From a bacterium (GTDB lineage: Bacteria; Margulisbacteria; Marinamargulisbacteria; UBA817; JABISL01), in contig JABISL010000031.1 of assembly GCA_018700055.1 (NCBI GenBank), forward strand, positions 1 to 50,164: a stretch of 50,164 bases of DNA, written 5' to 3'. Position numbers and translations under genes: made by a program. The stretch's first letter is position 1. Each line of letters opens with the position of its first letter. Under the pieces are notes generated by a model. The model worked only from the letters and a program-made list of their open reading frames with translations. It was not told the origin of the DNA and did not search any database. Positions 16,466-24,462 of this stretch are shown here, piece by piece.

Positions 16466-17339
16466 TCTTAAGTCCTTCATAGACTTCTTTTCGATTCCAT
16501 AAGTCGGTCATCTTTCCGACTTCAATTAGATCCTTCGTAGTCAATCCTTTGGCTCGAAGATACTCAATCGCCTTCTCATTCTGCGGTTGTGTGCCTTCCT
16601 TTTCGGATAAGATCACACCAAATATCCACTCCCCTTTTAGTCGGGAAGGGTCGGCTTTTACCATTTCGGATAGATCCATGACCGATGTCTCTGCAACATA
16701 TTCATACTGCTTAGTTAGTTCTTTTCCGACTACCAATCGATCGATGGTATAAGTCTTCTGAATCCAAAAAAGGGTGTCTATAAGCCGATTCCCGGATTCA
16801 AAAAACACCATGGCACTTCCGAGTGTTTTATCCAAAATTGCCTGTGCAGGTCCTTTTTGACGGGGAAAAAGTCCCCCAAATGTAAAAAAGTCCGAGGGTA
16901 ACCCTGAGACTGAGAGAAAAGCGGTTAGTGAGGACGGGCCGGGAATAGGACTGGCTTGGAGCCCCGCTTCGGCAACAGCCTCAAGAAGTCTATGCCCTGG
17001 GTCCGAAATAGCTGGGGTTCCCGCATCACTGACCAAAGCAATACTTTGGCCTTCTTCAAGTCGCTGAATAAGCGCGGGAATCGTTTTACGTTCATTGAAT
17101 TTTTGGTGAGATATCATTCGCTTTTTGATTCCAAAAGCAGTGAGTAGCTTTTGGGTGACACGAGTATCTTCCGCAGCAATTAAGTCGACGGATCTTAGCG
17201 TTTCAAGTAAGCGCTCACTACAGTCCTGAAGGTTCCCTATGGGCGTCGCGCAACTATATAATACTCCTCTGGAAGGAGTGCTACTTGGCTTTTGCAAGCT
17301 CGAAATTGCCTTCGTATAAGTTTTTAGAAGAAATGACAT
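16458..17339 (-). CDS. rsmI: 16S rRNA 2'-O-methyltransferase RsmI
   Basis: The core shows the family N-terminus GVLYSCATPIGNLQD, the AEDTRVTQKLL loop, SDAGTPAISDPGHRL, and PGPSSLTAFLSVSGLPSDF, which mark the SAM-binding tetrapyrrole-methylase fold of RsmI (C1402 ribose methylation in the decoding centre). The 293-residue frame starts inside the bactofilin gene, giving a 59-base overlap. RsmI usually begins shortly before LYVVATPIGN, so a TTG at 17297 (residue 15 of this frame, with GAAGG upstream) is a plausible alternative start. The gene is translationally linked to tatD downstream. Confidence 0.94.
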   Translation of the reverse strand: MSFLLKTYTKAISSLQKPSSTPSRGVLYSCATPIGNLQDCSERLLETLRSVDLIAAEDTRVTQKLLTAFGIKKRMISHQKFNERKTIPALIQRLEEGQSIALVSDAGTPAISDPGHRLLEAVAEAGLQASPIPGPSSLTAFLSVSGLPSDFFTFGGLFPRQKGPAQAILDKTLGSAMVFFESGNRLIDTLFWIQKTYTIDRLVVGKELTKQYEYVAETSVMDLSEMVKADPSRLKGEWIFGVILSEKEGTQPQNEKAIEYLRAKGLTTKDLIEVGKMTDLWNRKEVYEGLKND

Positions 17340-17685
17340 CCATATTTACTTTTCCTTTATAGATGCCGCCCTCTTCAACAATGAGTCGATCGCCAGTAAT
17401 GTCGCCGAACACTTTTCCGGTCTTACATATTTTGAGTCCTTGAATCGCTTCAATGTTCCCTGTTACCTCACCAGCAACAATAATGCGCTTGGCAAATATA
17501 TTAGCCTTTACACAGCTTTTTTCGCCAATAGTTACTTCGCCCTGCGAGTAAATCTCACCTTCTAGAGTGCCTTCTACTCGAACAGATCCCTGCGCATGCA
17601 ATGTCCCTTTGAACTCAGTCTCTTCACCAACAATAGTGGTGACAATGTTGCTATCGAACTTAGGTGGTTTTCCGCTTGTTGTCAT
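17281..17685 (-). CDS. Bactofilin
   Basis: The 134-residue protein has the bactofilin beta-helix with repeating hydrophobic/glycine strands (FKGTLHAQGSVRVEGTLEGE, then VTGNIEAIQGLKI and VFGDITGDRLIVEEGGIYKG) flanked by short charged tails. Bactofilins polymerise at the inner membrane and localise cell-wall enzymes that shape the cell. It sits 13 nt downstream of an M23 peptidase, the recurrent bactofilin partner (for example CcmA with Csd peptidases in Helicobacter). Its C-terminal codons overlap the rsmI frame. Confidence 0.95.
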   Translation of the reverse strand: MTTSGKPPKFDSNIVTTIVGEETEFKGTLHAQGSVRVEGTLEGEIYSQGEVTIGEKSCVKANIFAKRIIVAGEVTGNIEAIQGLKICKTGKVFGDITGDRLIVEEGGIYKGKVNMDVISSKNLYEGNFELAKAK

Positions 17686-17698
17686 GATGCCTGCAACA

Positions 17699-18661
17699 CT
17701 ACCATAGCCTCGTTGTGGCTGTAAATAGATCTAACTTCAAGTGCTTATTGGGACTCACCGATCGGCTCCATCGTCGAATTTCATAATGGATATGTGGCCC
17801 TGTAGTAATTCCTGTTTCACCGATCTTACCAATAATCTGGCCCTTTTGAAGGGGTTGCCCAGTTGAAATCAAGATTTCTGATAAATGGGCGTACAGACTA
17901 CGGTAACCGTATTCGTGACCAATAATGATGAGCCACCCATAACCACCAGCCCATCCAGCAAACTCAACAACACCATCTGCGGTGGCCTTCACGGGCGCCC
18001 CTACCCAAGACGGGATATCTACGCCTTTATGAAACTGCATCTTGCCGGACTTAGGATGTACTCTCCACCCATAGTCGGATAGAATCCTGCCATAAACGGG
18101 CATAATTGACGGGGTACTTGCAAATCGCTCCTTGTAATTCTCGAGTCTGCGATACATTTTTCGAATGTGACGCTCAGACGTGACTAATTCGGCTTTGATA
18201 CTTTCTAATTGATCGTCAATTTTTTGATCGATTGGAGCGCTAGTCCTGGCAATCGTACGAAATGTGCGGTTTATTTTCCGGTTGCGCCAACTAGTTTTTT
18301 TTTTAGACCGACGGCGTTTCTTTTTCCGCTTCGGACCGAGTGTTTTTTCCATTTCCTCTTCACGTTCAATCAACTTTTGAAGGGCTTTTCGAATCCCCTG
18401 AATGTCGTTCTGGTATCGTTTGAGCTGAACATCTTGCTTAACGACGTCTTGGCGTAACTGTTCGTAGTTAGTGATCTTAATGGTAGAGCGTGTGGCAAAT
18501 ACAACCGATATAATCACGGCTAGAATCACAACCCCAATGGCGGATAATGTGGACCAAACCACCCACTTACGAACACGCCATTTAATGGCCTCGGTTCCGG
18601 AAGGGGGAATAATCACGAAGGAGTAGTAATCATTCTCGTTTAATCTGAATTCGTTATCCAT
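17699..18661 (-). CDS. Membrane-anchored M23 (LytM) cell-wall endopeptidase
   Basis: The 320-residue protein has a short cytoplasmic N-terminus, one membrane helix (residues about 32-50), a coiled-coil region (about 60-180) interrupted by a very basic stretch (KRKKKRRRSKKK), and a C-terminal M23 domain. Zinc ligands are visible in HKGVDIP (HxxxD) and the HIHYE motif (HxH). Such enzymes cleave peptide cross-links in peptidoglycan; the coiled coil may bind regulators. It heads an operon with bactofilin. The -10 box ends 6 nt before the ATG and there is no ribosome site. Confidence 0.93.
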   Translation of the reverse strand: MDNEFRLNENDYYSFVIIPPSGTEAIKWRVRKWVVWSTLSAIGVVILAVIISVVFATRSTIKITNYEQLRQDVVKQDVQLKRYQNDIQGIRKALQKLIEREEEMEKTLGPKRKKKRRRSKKKTSWRNRKINRTFRTIARTSAPIDQKIDDQLESIKAELVTSERHIRKMYRRLENYKERFASTPSIMPVYGRILSDYGWRVHPKSGKMQFHKGVDIPSWVGAPVKATADGVVEFAGWAGGYGWLIIIGHEYGYRSLYAHLSEILISTGQPLQKGQIIGKIGETGITTGPHIHYEIRRWSRSVSPNKHLKLDLFTATTRLW

Positions 18662-18944
18662 CGGGGTATTATACCTTCTATCTATATAAGATTCACATCC
18701 GCCTTTAAGGACGGAGATGAATCACGGGAGCACCAAACAAGTTGGCTACTCCCTCAGCCGCAGGCGATACCCCATCACTCCTATTTATTTTTGAAGTCTG
18801 GCCTTACAAATAGTCAAAATCAAACGCATTCGGTTCTTAATTGCGAAAGACTATGTTGTTACTGAGCTCGAAAATTGAAGGTCACTTACAGGTTTTGTGC
18901 GCTCACGAATGTGCTAAATAAGAAATGGGGCGTCTTCAAAATAG
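18662..18944 (-). promoter_or_regulatory. Intergenic region with M23-operon promoter and nested inverted repeats
   Basis: The minus-strand -10 TATAAT is at 18668-18673 with GTGAAT (18691-18696) 17 nt upstream. The -35 lies in an interrupted palindrome at 18690-18723 (GATTCA...CCG...CGG...TGAATC). A second hairpin is at 18726-18753 (GGGAG, CCAA / TTGG, CTCCC). GGGGTAT at 18663-18669 pairs with ATACCCC at 18767-18773, enclosing both. The 14-mer CTCAGCCGCAGGCG at 18753-18766 recurs at 47603-47616. No gene was seen in 18774-18944. Confidence 0.5.
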
Positions 18945-20102
18945 TCATTTTTCATTCAATTTTCGTCTTTTAGCTAGCTCCTCATCTGGGTCTATTCCGT
19001 GTTCTCTACATAATGCTCTAAGACGTTCACTTTCTTCAGCTAGGTCAGCTAGGGCTACGGCCTCAGCATCGGCATCTTCCATAACCTTTTTAGAAATAGC
19101 CTTTATTGTCTCGGTACAATTTCTTATAATTTCCATACCTTCTTGTTGAGAAACGTCTATAAAACCGAAATCAAGTAGATCGCTATCTTCCTTTCTGTCT
19201 AAAATCTCCATTACATTACCAAAAGTTTTCCGAACCTCCGCAATAACTTCGTTACTGTTCACGGGGTTTTTATCATTTATTATTCCAATAGCTTCATTTT
19301 TAGTATCAACTGCAAGGTTAAAACACGCGTATCGCTCTTTTCGTTCTAGCCTTTTTCTTTTCAAGGTTAAAAAGTCTTCTTCCGTTTCGGATTTCTGCAA
19401 ATCGTTTAGGGCCTTTACTATCTGTCTTCTTCCTTTTCTTAGTGACTCATGACCTTCTGTCTCACTTGTCTGTTCGTCTTTGTGGGACACTGTATTTCTC
19501 ACCATATTCGCTTTAACTTGTACCAAACCAAATAGTCTATACCCTGCGTCTGAGGAGGCCTCAGCGGAAGACTCAGATTCAACTGCATCAGCTTCTATAG
19601 CAATTTGCCTATCCAAAATAGGGTAAACCAACTTATCGATGTCTGCCGAAATACGCTGCATAGTCCTTCTATGCTGTCGATAAATCACGGCGAGCCCCTT
19701 CTTTTCCTCCTCATCAATTATCTTTTGATAGATTGGTTTCAGTTTTTCAGAGGCGGCATTTTTTCTTTGATTAACTTCTCGTAATAGGTATGCCGTTTTA
19801 TCTATATCTAAGTCGCTAGTAAAGTCCGGGTCGTCTGTATCTATCTTTTCCTGTAGGTCTGAAACAACTTCAGCAGAAAACCCGTAATGTGCTTTTGCCC
19901 TTTCCAGAGAAATTTGCTTCTCGAATTTCGACGATTCATCCTCTGTTCGACTCTCTAAAACATGTATTAACTGATCAGAAAGCTTATATTTTTCGATCGC
20001 TTTTTTCAAAGCAGTTTTATTGATATCTCTATCTAATCTTCTTTTCTCGTCAGAGACAAACACACTCTCTTCTGTCAGTGCTACTATTTTGGTTAATTTC
20101 AA
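18945..20102 (-). CDS. Unrecognised charged helical protein with a doubtful TTG start
   Basis: The protein has 385 residues, almost entirely predicted helix, highly charged (Glu, Lys, Asp, Arg), with no signal peptide or membrane span. It may form coiled coils. I recognise no family. The annotated start is TTG at 20102, without a ribosome site at a proper distance. A good AAGGAG followed by ATG overlaps the upstream stop codon (ATGA), but that ATG opens only a 6-codon frame (MKRTQY) which ends at a TGA overlapping the TTG. Either ribosomes reinitiate at the TTG, or a single-base indel separates the true start from the gene. It is the last gene behind the YdiJ-type oxidase. Codon choice looks more AT-rich than in its neighbours. 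Confidence 0.65.
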   Translation of the reverse strand: MKLTKIVALTEESVFVSDEKRRLDRDINKTALKKAIEKYKLSDQLIHVLESRTEDESSKFEKQISLERAKAHYGFSAEVVSDLQEKIDTDDPDFTSDLDIDKTAYLLREVNQRKNAASEKLKPIYQKIIDEEEKKGLAVIYRQHRRTMQRISADIDKLVYPILDRQIAIEADAVESESSAEASSDAGYRLFGLVQVKANMVRNTVSHKDEQTSETEGHESLRKGRRQIVKALNDLQKSETEEDFLTLKRKRLERKERYACFNLAVDTKNEAIGIINDKNPVNSNEVIAEVRKTFGNVMEILDRKEDSDLLDFGFIDVSQQEGMEIIRNCTETIKAISKKVMEDADAEAVALADLAEESERLRALCREHGIDPDEELAKRRKLNEK

Positions 20103-20115
20103 TATTGTGTTCTTT

Positions 20116-23079
20116 TCATTGTTGTTTCTCCTTATTGATCATCCCATTCAGCACCTGAATCGGATGTTTGAGGTCCTGATCGGAGTAGCGCTTGACCTGT
20201 TCAGCGCAAGAATAGCCGGTACCAACGAGTTGGGTGGAGTAGGTATCAACCCAGTGCTTCCAGTTCATATCATAGATACGTTTGGAGACGTCTTGATTGG
20301 TCTTTTCATGACCAAAGGCGCCGGCCATTCCACAACATCCGACGGGTTGAATGACGAGGTCTCCGCCGATGGCTGAGAATATGTCTTGCCATAACTCTTG
20401 AGACTGCTTAACTAGGGCCTTCTCGGTACAGTGACCCACGAGATAGTAGGGTTCCGGCTTGGTTGCGAGTGAAATGTTTTGGAATAGTGTTGTGTTTTGG
20501 CTTAACCATTCTTGAGGAAGTGAAACCTTGGCACCACAGAACTTCTCCCCTAATAGCTGAGGGTACTCATCTCTGTAGGTAATTGTTGTCGCTGGATCTA
20601 GACCTACAACAGGAATTCCGTGAGCGCTTATTTTTGAAAGCTTCTGATTCATCTTAGTCGCTGCCTTCCTGAACTGCTCGACCATTCCTTTAATCAGGAA
20701 CGATTTGCCGTTGGGAGCAAAAGGAAAAACTATCACTTGGACATCTATCTTGTCACAGAGTGAAATGAAGTCTTGTACCAAGTCCTTGTTGTAGTAAGAA
20801 CTGAATAGATCCTGGAGCAGGATCACCGTTTGTTTGGGATCGTACATGACCAGCTGTTCGGTTTGGCTCCATTTTAGAAGGACTAGGTTTTTTTGCTGGG
20901 ACCGGATCTTTTTCAGTGCTACTGGCGAAATACCTGGGATATCGGCCAGCCCAATTAATTTAAGTAGCCCATTTGTAAGTGCAGAACGTGACAAAACCTT
21001 AGCCAAAGGTAACTTGGACATCCTCGGAAGAAGTGTCTCGAGATAGCCCACCAAATAGTCTCGAACGGGACGACGCTTGTTACGATAGTACTCTTCCAAA
21101 AAGGAGACCTTGAGCGCCGCCACATCCACATTAATCGGACATCCGGTTGCACACGCCTTGCAAGATAAGCACCCAGATAGAGCATCATAGACCTCTTCCG
21201 AAAACGCCTTTGTATCGGCTTCAACCGACTTCAATCGGGCCCATTCTCGTAGCAGTTGCGATCGGCCTTTCGGAGACTGAATTCGGTCCCACGTGGCCTT
21301 GTATGAGGGGCACATGGTGGATTCTATTTCGCCATTAAAGCAATGCCCATTCCCGTTACATTCCCTCGCCATTCTATATTTTTCAGAATACTCCGGGGTC
21401 ATCATCTTATCGAAATGCCCTTTGAGGGGACTTTGGATAGAGACTAGTTGATCCGAAGACCCCGAAGGCGTAGCAACCTTACCGGGATTAATCTTGTTCT
21501 TGGGATCAAACGTGGCCTTTACCTCTCTTATTAGCTCATACAAATCTGGTCCAAAAAACTCGGGACCATACTCAGCGCGATAGCCTCGCCCATGCTCTCC
21601 CCAAACAACCCCGCCATATTTTTTAATCAACTGAACTACCGCATCTGTGATCTCAAATACTTTTTTCTCATCGTTAGGATCACGCATATCTAAGGCGGGA
21701 CGGATATGAAGACAGCCCACATCGGGATGGCCATAGATGCCATATTTGAGTCCATGCCCATCCAGTAATTCTTTGATGTCCTTAATATAAGCGGAGAGAT
21801 TCTCTGGTGGAACGGCTGTGTCCTCGATGAAAGGAATCGGTTTTCGACTCCCTGGCATATTGCCTAAGATTCCTACTCCCTTTTTACGAAGGGTCCAAAT
21901 GGCGGCCTTTTCAGAAGGATCGGTGGTGTAGTGATATTTGCTTATTCTTGATTCACCCTTTTCTTGCTTGGCAAAAGTCTCAAACTTGGTCACATTTTCT
22001 TGAAACGACTCTAGCGTATCACCAATTATCTCGACCACATTGATCGATTGAGCCACTTGGCATTGCTCCGTAATCATATCCTTCACACCATCAAAACAAT
22101 CATCTGAGGCCGCTAAAGATAATAAGGTGTCATCAATTAATTCGATAGAAAGTGGATCAAATTCGAGCACCTTTTCTCCGTGAGACAGCCCCTCTTTAAA
22201 GGAGTTGTAGCTAAGTACGAACATCCCTACATATTTGGGAATGGGCGTTAGATACAGAGTCGCCTCCGAAATTATTCCCAAGGTCCCTTCGGCCCCACTG
22301 ATCAAATAATTCAGATTCAAATCTGACTCGGACTCGATCGCCTTCTCAAGGTTATACCCGGTTAAAAACCGTTTCATCTTAGGGAAGGTCTCGTTGATTA
22401 GTTCTTTTTGCTCATTTATTTTTTGCGCTAAATCACGATAGGTTATATCCAATTGCGGTTGGTAGGCCGGATTAGTGGCCTTCCAATTGTCTTCAGTCAC
22501 CTGACAGACTTCTCCGTTCGCAAGCACAAGTGTACATCCCAACAAATTCTGAGAGGTTCGGCCATAGACTCGTGACCCAACGCCACAGGAATCAGTACTC
22601 ACCATGCCACCTATTGTGGCGCGACTACTCGGTGCAATCCGTGGCGAAAAAAAGACGTCATGAGGCCGTAAATATTGATTAAGCTGATCCAGTACAACAC
22701 CGGACTGAACGCGCACCCACTTCTCCTCAAGGTTGAGCTCTAATATCCCCCTCATATACTTAGAACAATCAATCTGAACCCCAGCGTTAAGCGACTGGCC
22801 ATTCGTCCCAGTCCCCCCACCTCTAGGTGAAAAGGTAATATCCGAATGCTTGGCGTCTTCTGACAAAGCCATCACCAGTTGAATATCTTCTGTCGACTTG
22901 GGAAATACCACTGCCTGGGGCACCGTCTGGTAGATACTATTGTCTGTTGCTCCTACGATTCGACTGGCATAGTCTGTTCGTATTTCACCCGAAAAGGCGG
23001 TCTCTCTAAGGTCCGAAATAAAGGCGTTATACTGCGAAAGAATCTCTACTGATACACTGCTGCTCACTGAGTTATTCAT
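20116..23079 (-). CDS. YdiJ-type FAD/Fe-S 2-hydroxyacid dehydrogenase
   Basis: The 987-residue fusion has an N-terminal FAD-binding domain (PRGGGTGTNGQSLNAG at about residues 86-101), a flavin-oxidase C-terminal cap (HPDVGCLHIRPALDMRDP; GEHGRGYRAEY), a ferredoxin-like region with CNGNGHCFNG and CLSCKACATGCPINVD, and a cysteine-rich CCG-type end containing GCCGMAGAFGHE. E. coli YdiJ (about 1018 residues) has this order and is reported to oxidise D-2-hydroxyglutarate; D-lactate or glycolate are alternatives. It would pass electrons to the respiratory chain at the membrane. A GGAG site lies 8 nt before the ATG. Confidence 0.9.
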   Translation of the reverse strand: MNNSVSSSVSVEILSQYNAFISDLRETAFSGEIRTDYASRIVGATDNSIYQTVPQAVVFPKSTEDIQLVMALSEDAKHSDITFSPRGGGTGTNGQSLNAGVQIDCSKYMRGILELNLEEKWVRVQSGVVLDQLNQYLRPHDVFFSPRIAPSSRATIGGMVSTDSCGVGSRVYGRTSQNLLGCTLVLANGEVCQVTEDNWKATNPAYQPQLDITYRDLAQKINEQKELINETFPKMKRFLTGYNLEKAIESESDLNLNYLISGAEGTLGIISEATLYLTPIPKYVGMFVLSYNSFKEGLSHGEKVLEFDPLSIELIDDTLLSLAASDDCFDGVKDMITEQCQVAQSINVVEIIGDTLESFQENVTKFETFAKQEKGESRISKYHYTTDPSEKAAIWTLRKKGVGILGNMPGSRKPIPFIEDTAVPPENLSAYIKDIKELLDGHGLKYGIYGHPDVGCLHIRPALDMRDPNDEKKVFEITDAVVQLIKKYGGVVWGEHGRGYRAEYGPEFFGPDLYELIREVKATFDPKNKINPGKVATPSGSSDQLVSIQSPLKGHFDKMMTPEYSEKYRMARECNGNGHCFNGEIESTMCPSYKATWDRIQSPKGRSQLLREWARLKSVEADTKAFSEEVYDALSGCLSCKACATGCPINVDVAALKVSFLEEYYRNKRRPVRDYLVGYLETLLPRMSKLPLAKVLSRSALTNGLLKLIGLADIPGISPVALKKIRSQQKNLVLLKWSQTEQLVMYDPKQTVILLQDLFSSYYNKDLVQDFISLCDKIDVQVIVFPFAPNGKSFLIKGMVEQFRKAATKMNQKLSKISAHGIPVVGLDPATTITYRDEYPQLLGEKFCGAKVSLPQEWLSQNTTLFQNISLATKPEPYYLVGHCTEKALVKQSQELWQDIFSAIGGDLVIQPVGCCGMAGAFGHEKTNQDVSKRIYDMNWKHWVDTYSTQLVGTGYSCAEQVKRYSDQDLKHPIQVLNGMINKEKQQ

Positions 23080-23156
23080 TTAACACGCTCCACTGATCGT
23101 ATTTAGTAACTCTCCAATTATTACATACGTGTCAAATGGGGATTAATCCCGTCTGC

Positions 23157-23993
23157 TTAACTTTTTTTTTGCTTTTCTAATGTCCCGGAAGTTTGGGGTA
23201 AAAAAGCGATCTTTGATGTAAGTATCACAATAGATGCAACGCCTATGACATTCAACATCGGCCACATATCAAAAGTTTCATCATCGTTGTTTTCTCTAGG
23301 ACTTTTTAACATTGAATTAACGCCAAGAGAGGTACCGTGATATAGCACTTCGTAGAATAATCCTTGAAAAAAAGAAATTTTGCCTCTATTTACGATATAA
23401 AAGTCTCTATAATTGTCGCCATTATTTGACTCTCCTTTTGCTTGTAACGCTCTAGATGTCGCTCTTTGGACTAATGGCCCCTCCGTATTATCACTAAACA
23501 TACTCAACATACTCATCGCAACCAATCCCCCCATGAGCGTATAGTATGAGCTCGTTCCGACTAAACATGGAAGAATTGAGACCGTTAAAATTTTGCCCAC
23601 ATCATAATAAAGAGAGTTGAGTAGTTGTTGTTTCTCTTTTTCTTCTTCTGAGTTGGAGGTATTAAGTCTTGTTTGCTGGTCTGCCAAAACGTCTATATCA
23701 GATCTTTCTGTTGCCAAAAACCTTGCTATATAGCGTGACATGAAATGAAATGTGTCATAAGCCGCGGTAAAGGTAGATGGCTCTACTTGATACTGTTTGT
23801 AGACGATATCTCGTAACACCATGGATATTGCCTTAAGTGCCCCATCCCCAGCCTCGTTAATCCCTCTTAGAGCAACGGCTCTAAGGAACTCAGGGCTCTG
23901 GATGATTTCGACGAACACAGGGTCTTTAAACAATCCCCACATTGTTGGACAAAGCATTTGGTCACGTGTTCTTGCGGCAATAATTTTGTACAT
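23157..23993 (-). CDS. Unrecognised protein with two probable membrane helices
   Basis: The product is about 278 residues from ATG 23993, chosen because GGAGGG lies 9 nt upstream; an in-frame TTG at 24014 would add 7 residues that include that site. The N-terminal 120 residues are helical and soluble (AARTRDQMLCPTMWGLFKDP; DTFHFMSRYIARFLATERSD). Hydrophobic stretches lie near residues 130-165 and 242-265, separated by a polar loop, and the tail is Lys-rich. No family is recognised. It lies just after tRNA-Pro on the same strand and could be read from the tRNA promoter, or may be part of an accessory pair with the charged protein at 18945-20102. Confidence 0.72.
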   Translation of the reverse strand: MYKIIAARTRDQMLCPTMWGLFKDPVFVEIIQSPEFLRAVALRGINEAGDGALKAISMVLRDIVYKQYQVEPSTFTAAYDTFHFMSRYIARFLATERSDIDVLADQQTRLNTSNSEEEKEKQQLLNSLYYDVGKILTVSILPCLVGTSSYYTLMGGLVAMSMLSMFSDNTEGPLVQRATSRALQAKGESNNGDNYRDFYIVNRGKISFFQGLFYEVLYHGTSLGVNSMLKSPRENNDDETFDMWPMLNVIGVASIVILTSKIAFLPQTSGTLEKQKKS

Positions 23994-24040
23994 GAGTGGG
24001 GACCCTCCGTCCAATTAATTATCGTTGAAACAGGACTTAA

Positions 24041-24106
24041 AAGTTCAAATCTTCTGAATCGTGTTATGGACTTTAATAAATGGTCGGGGCGAGAAGATTT
24101 GAACTT
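24041..24106. repeat. 15-bp perfect inverted repeat joining the tRNA-Pro T arm and its 3' flank
   Basis: AAGTTCAAATCTTCT at 24041-24055 is the exact reverse complement of AGAAGATTTGAACTT at 24092-24106, which lies in the T arm of the tRNA gene. The arms are 36 nt apart. In the minus-strand transcript the 3' trailer could pair with the T arm of the precursor. It may also be an inverted remnant of a tRNA 3' end left by an integration event. Confidence 0.8.
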
Positions 24107-24158
24107 CCGACCCCCAGTCCCCCAGACTGGTGCGCTAACCGGGCTGCGCCACGCCCCG
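24084..24158 (-). tRNA. tRNA-Pro (anticodon GGG)
   Basis: Read on the minus strand, the 75 nt fold as a full cloverleaf: acceptor CGGGGCG/CGCCCCG with discriminator A, D stem GCGC/GCGC, anticodon stem CCAGT/ACTGG with loop CTGGGGG (anticodon GGG), 5-nt variable loop and T arm with TTCAAAT loop. No CCA is encoded. A near-consensus promoter lies upstream. C1-G72 and the anticodon identify proline. Confidence 0.95.
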
Positions 24159-24275
24159 ACAATTGAATGGGTATTATACTGAGCTTGAGCTATTGCTTCA
24201 ATTCATTTGAGTTACTGCGGTGTGGTGTAGCCCGGTTCAGCCCTGAGCCTAGGTGACTCCGAACTTGTTTCGAGG
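24146..24275 (-). repeat. 130-bp direct repeat, tRNA-proximal copy
   Basis: This unit holds the first 13 nt of tRNA-Pro, its promoter and about 75 bp of upstream sequence. It matches 24327-24456 over 130 bp with only three differences (24189 G/A, 24236 T/C, 24264 C/T), at a period of 181 bp. Confidence 0.92.
24173..24201 (-). promoter_or_regulatory. tRNA-Pro promoter (gene-proximal copy)
   Basis: On the minus strand TTGAAG (24196-24201), a 17-nt spacer and TATAAT (24173-24178) make a strong sigma-70-type promoter. Transcription would begin near 24166, about 8 nt before the tRNA. Confidence 0.8.
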
Positions 24276-24339
24276 CACCGCGGGAGCATCTATCCCGAAG
24301 GGAGATGTGCTCCCAATCTAAATCGGGCGCCACGCCCCG
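24217..24339 (-). ncRNA. Candidate structured RNA from the duplicated tRNA-Pro promoter
   Basis: The distal promoter copy would transcribe a stretch beginning with the 13-nt tRNA-Pro 5' fragment. Its 5' end (GTGG-C-GCCCG) can pair with CGGGC-n4-CCAC at the 3' end. Inside lie a hairpin GGGAGCA...TGCTCCC with an inner TCCC-TTC-GGGA, a GCGGTG...CACCGC stem, and GGCTCA with TGAACC as a weaker pair. No intrinsic terminator with a T run was seen, so it may instead be a long 5' leader of the tRNA transcript. I cannot match it to 6S, SRP or another known RNA family. Confidence 0.35.
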
Positions 24340-24456
24340 ACAATTGAATGGGTATTATACTGAGCTTGAACTATTGCTTCAATTCATTTGAGTTACTGCG
24401 GTGTGGTGTAGCCCGGCTCAGCCCTGAGCCTAGGTGACTCCGAATTTGTTTCGAGG
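24327..24456 (-). repeat. 130-bp direct repeat, ftsH-proximal copy
   Basis: This is the second copy of the unit at 24146-24275. It retains the same promoter (TATAAT at 24354-24359, TTGAAG at 24377-24382) and the first 13 nt of the tRNA, but no full tRNA follows. In this copy GGCTCAGGGCTGAGCC is a perfect 6-bp hairpin. The unit ends a few bases after the ftsH stop codon. Confidence 0.92.
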
Positions 24457-24462
24457 GTCGGC

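Noticed and set aside
24267-24330. Hairpin GGGAGCA...TGCTCCC considered as the ftsH terminator
   Set aside because: No T run follows on the minus strand, and it lies after a second promoter.
24146-24456. Direct repeat considered as CRISPR or an insertion sequence
   Set aside because: Only two copies of 130 bp, containing a tRNA promoter; no transposase, terminal repeats or cas genes.
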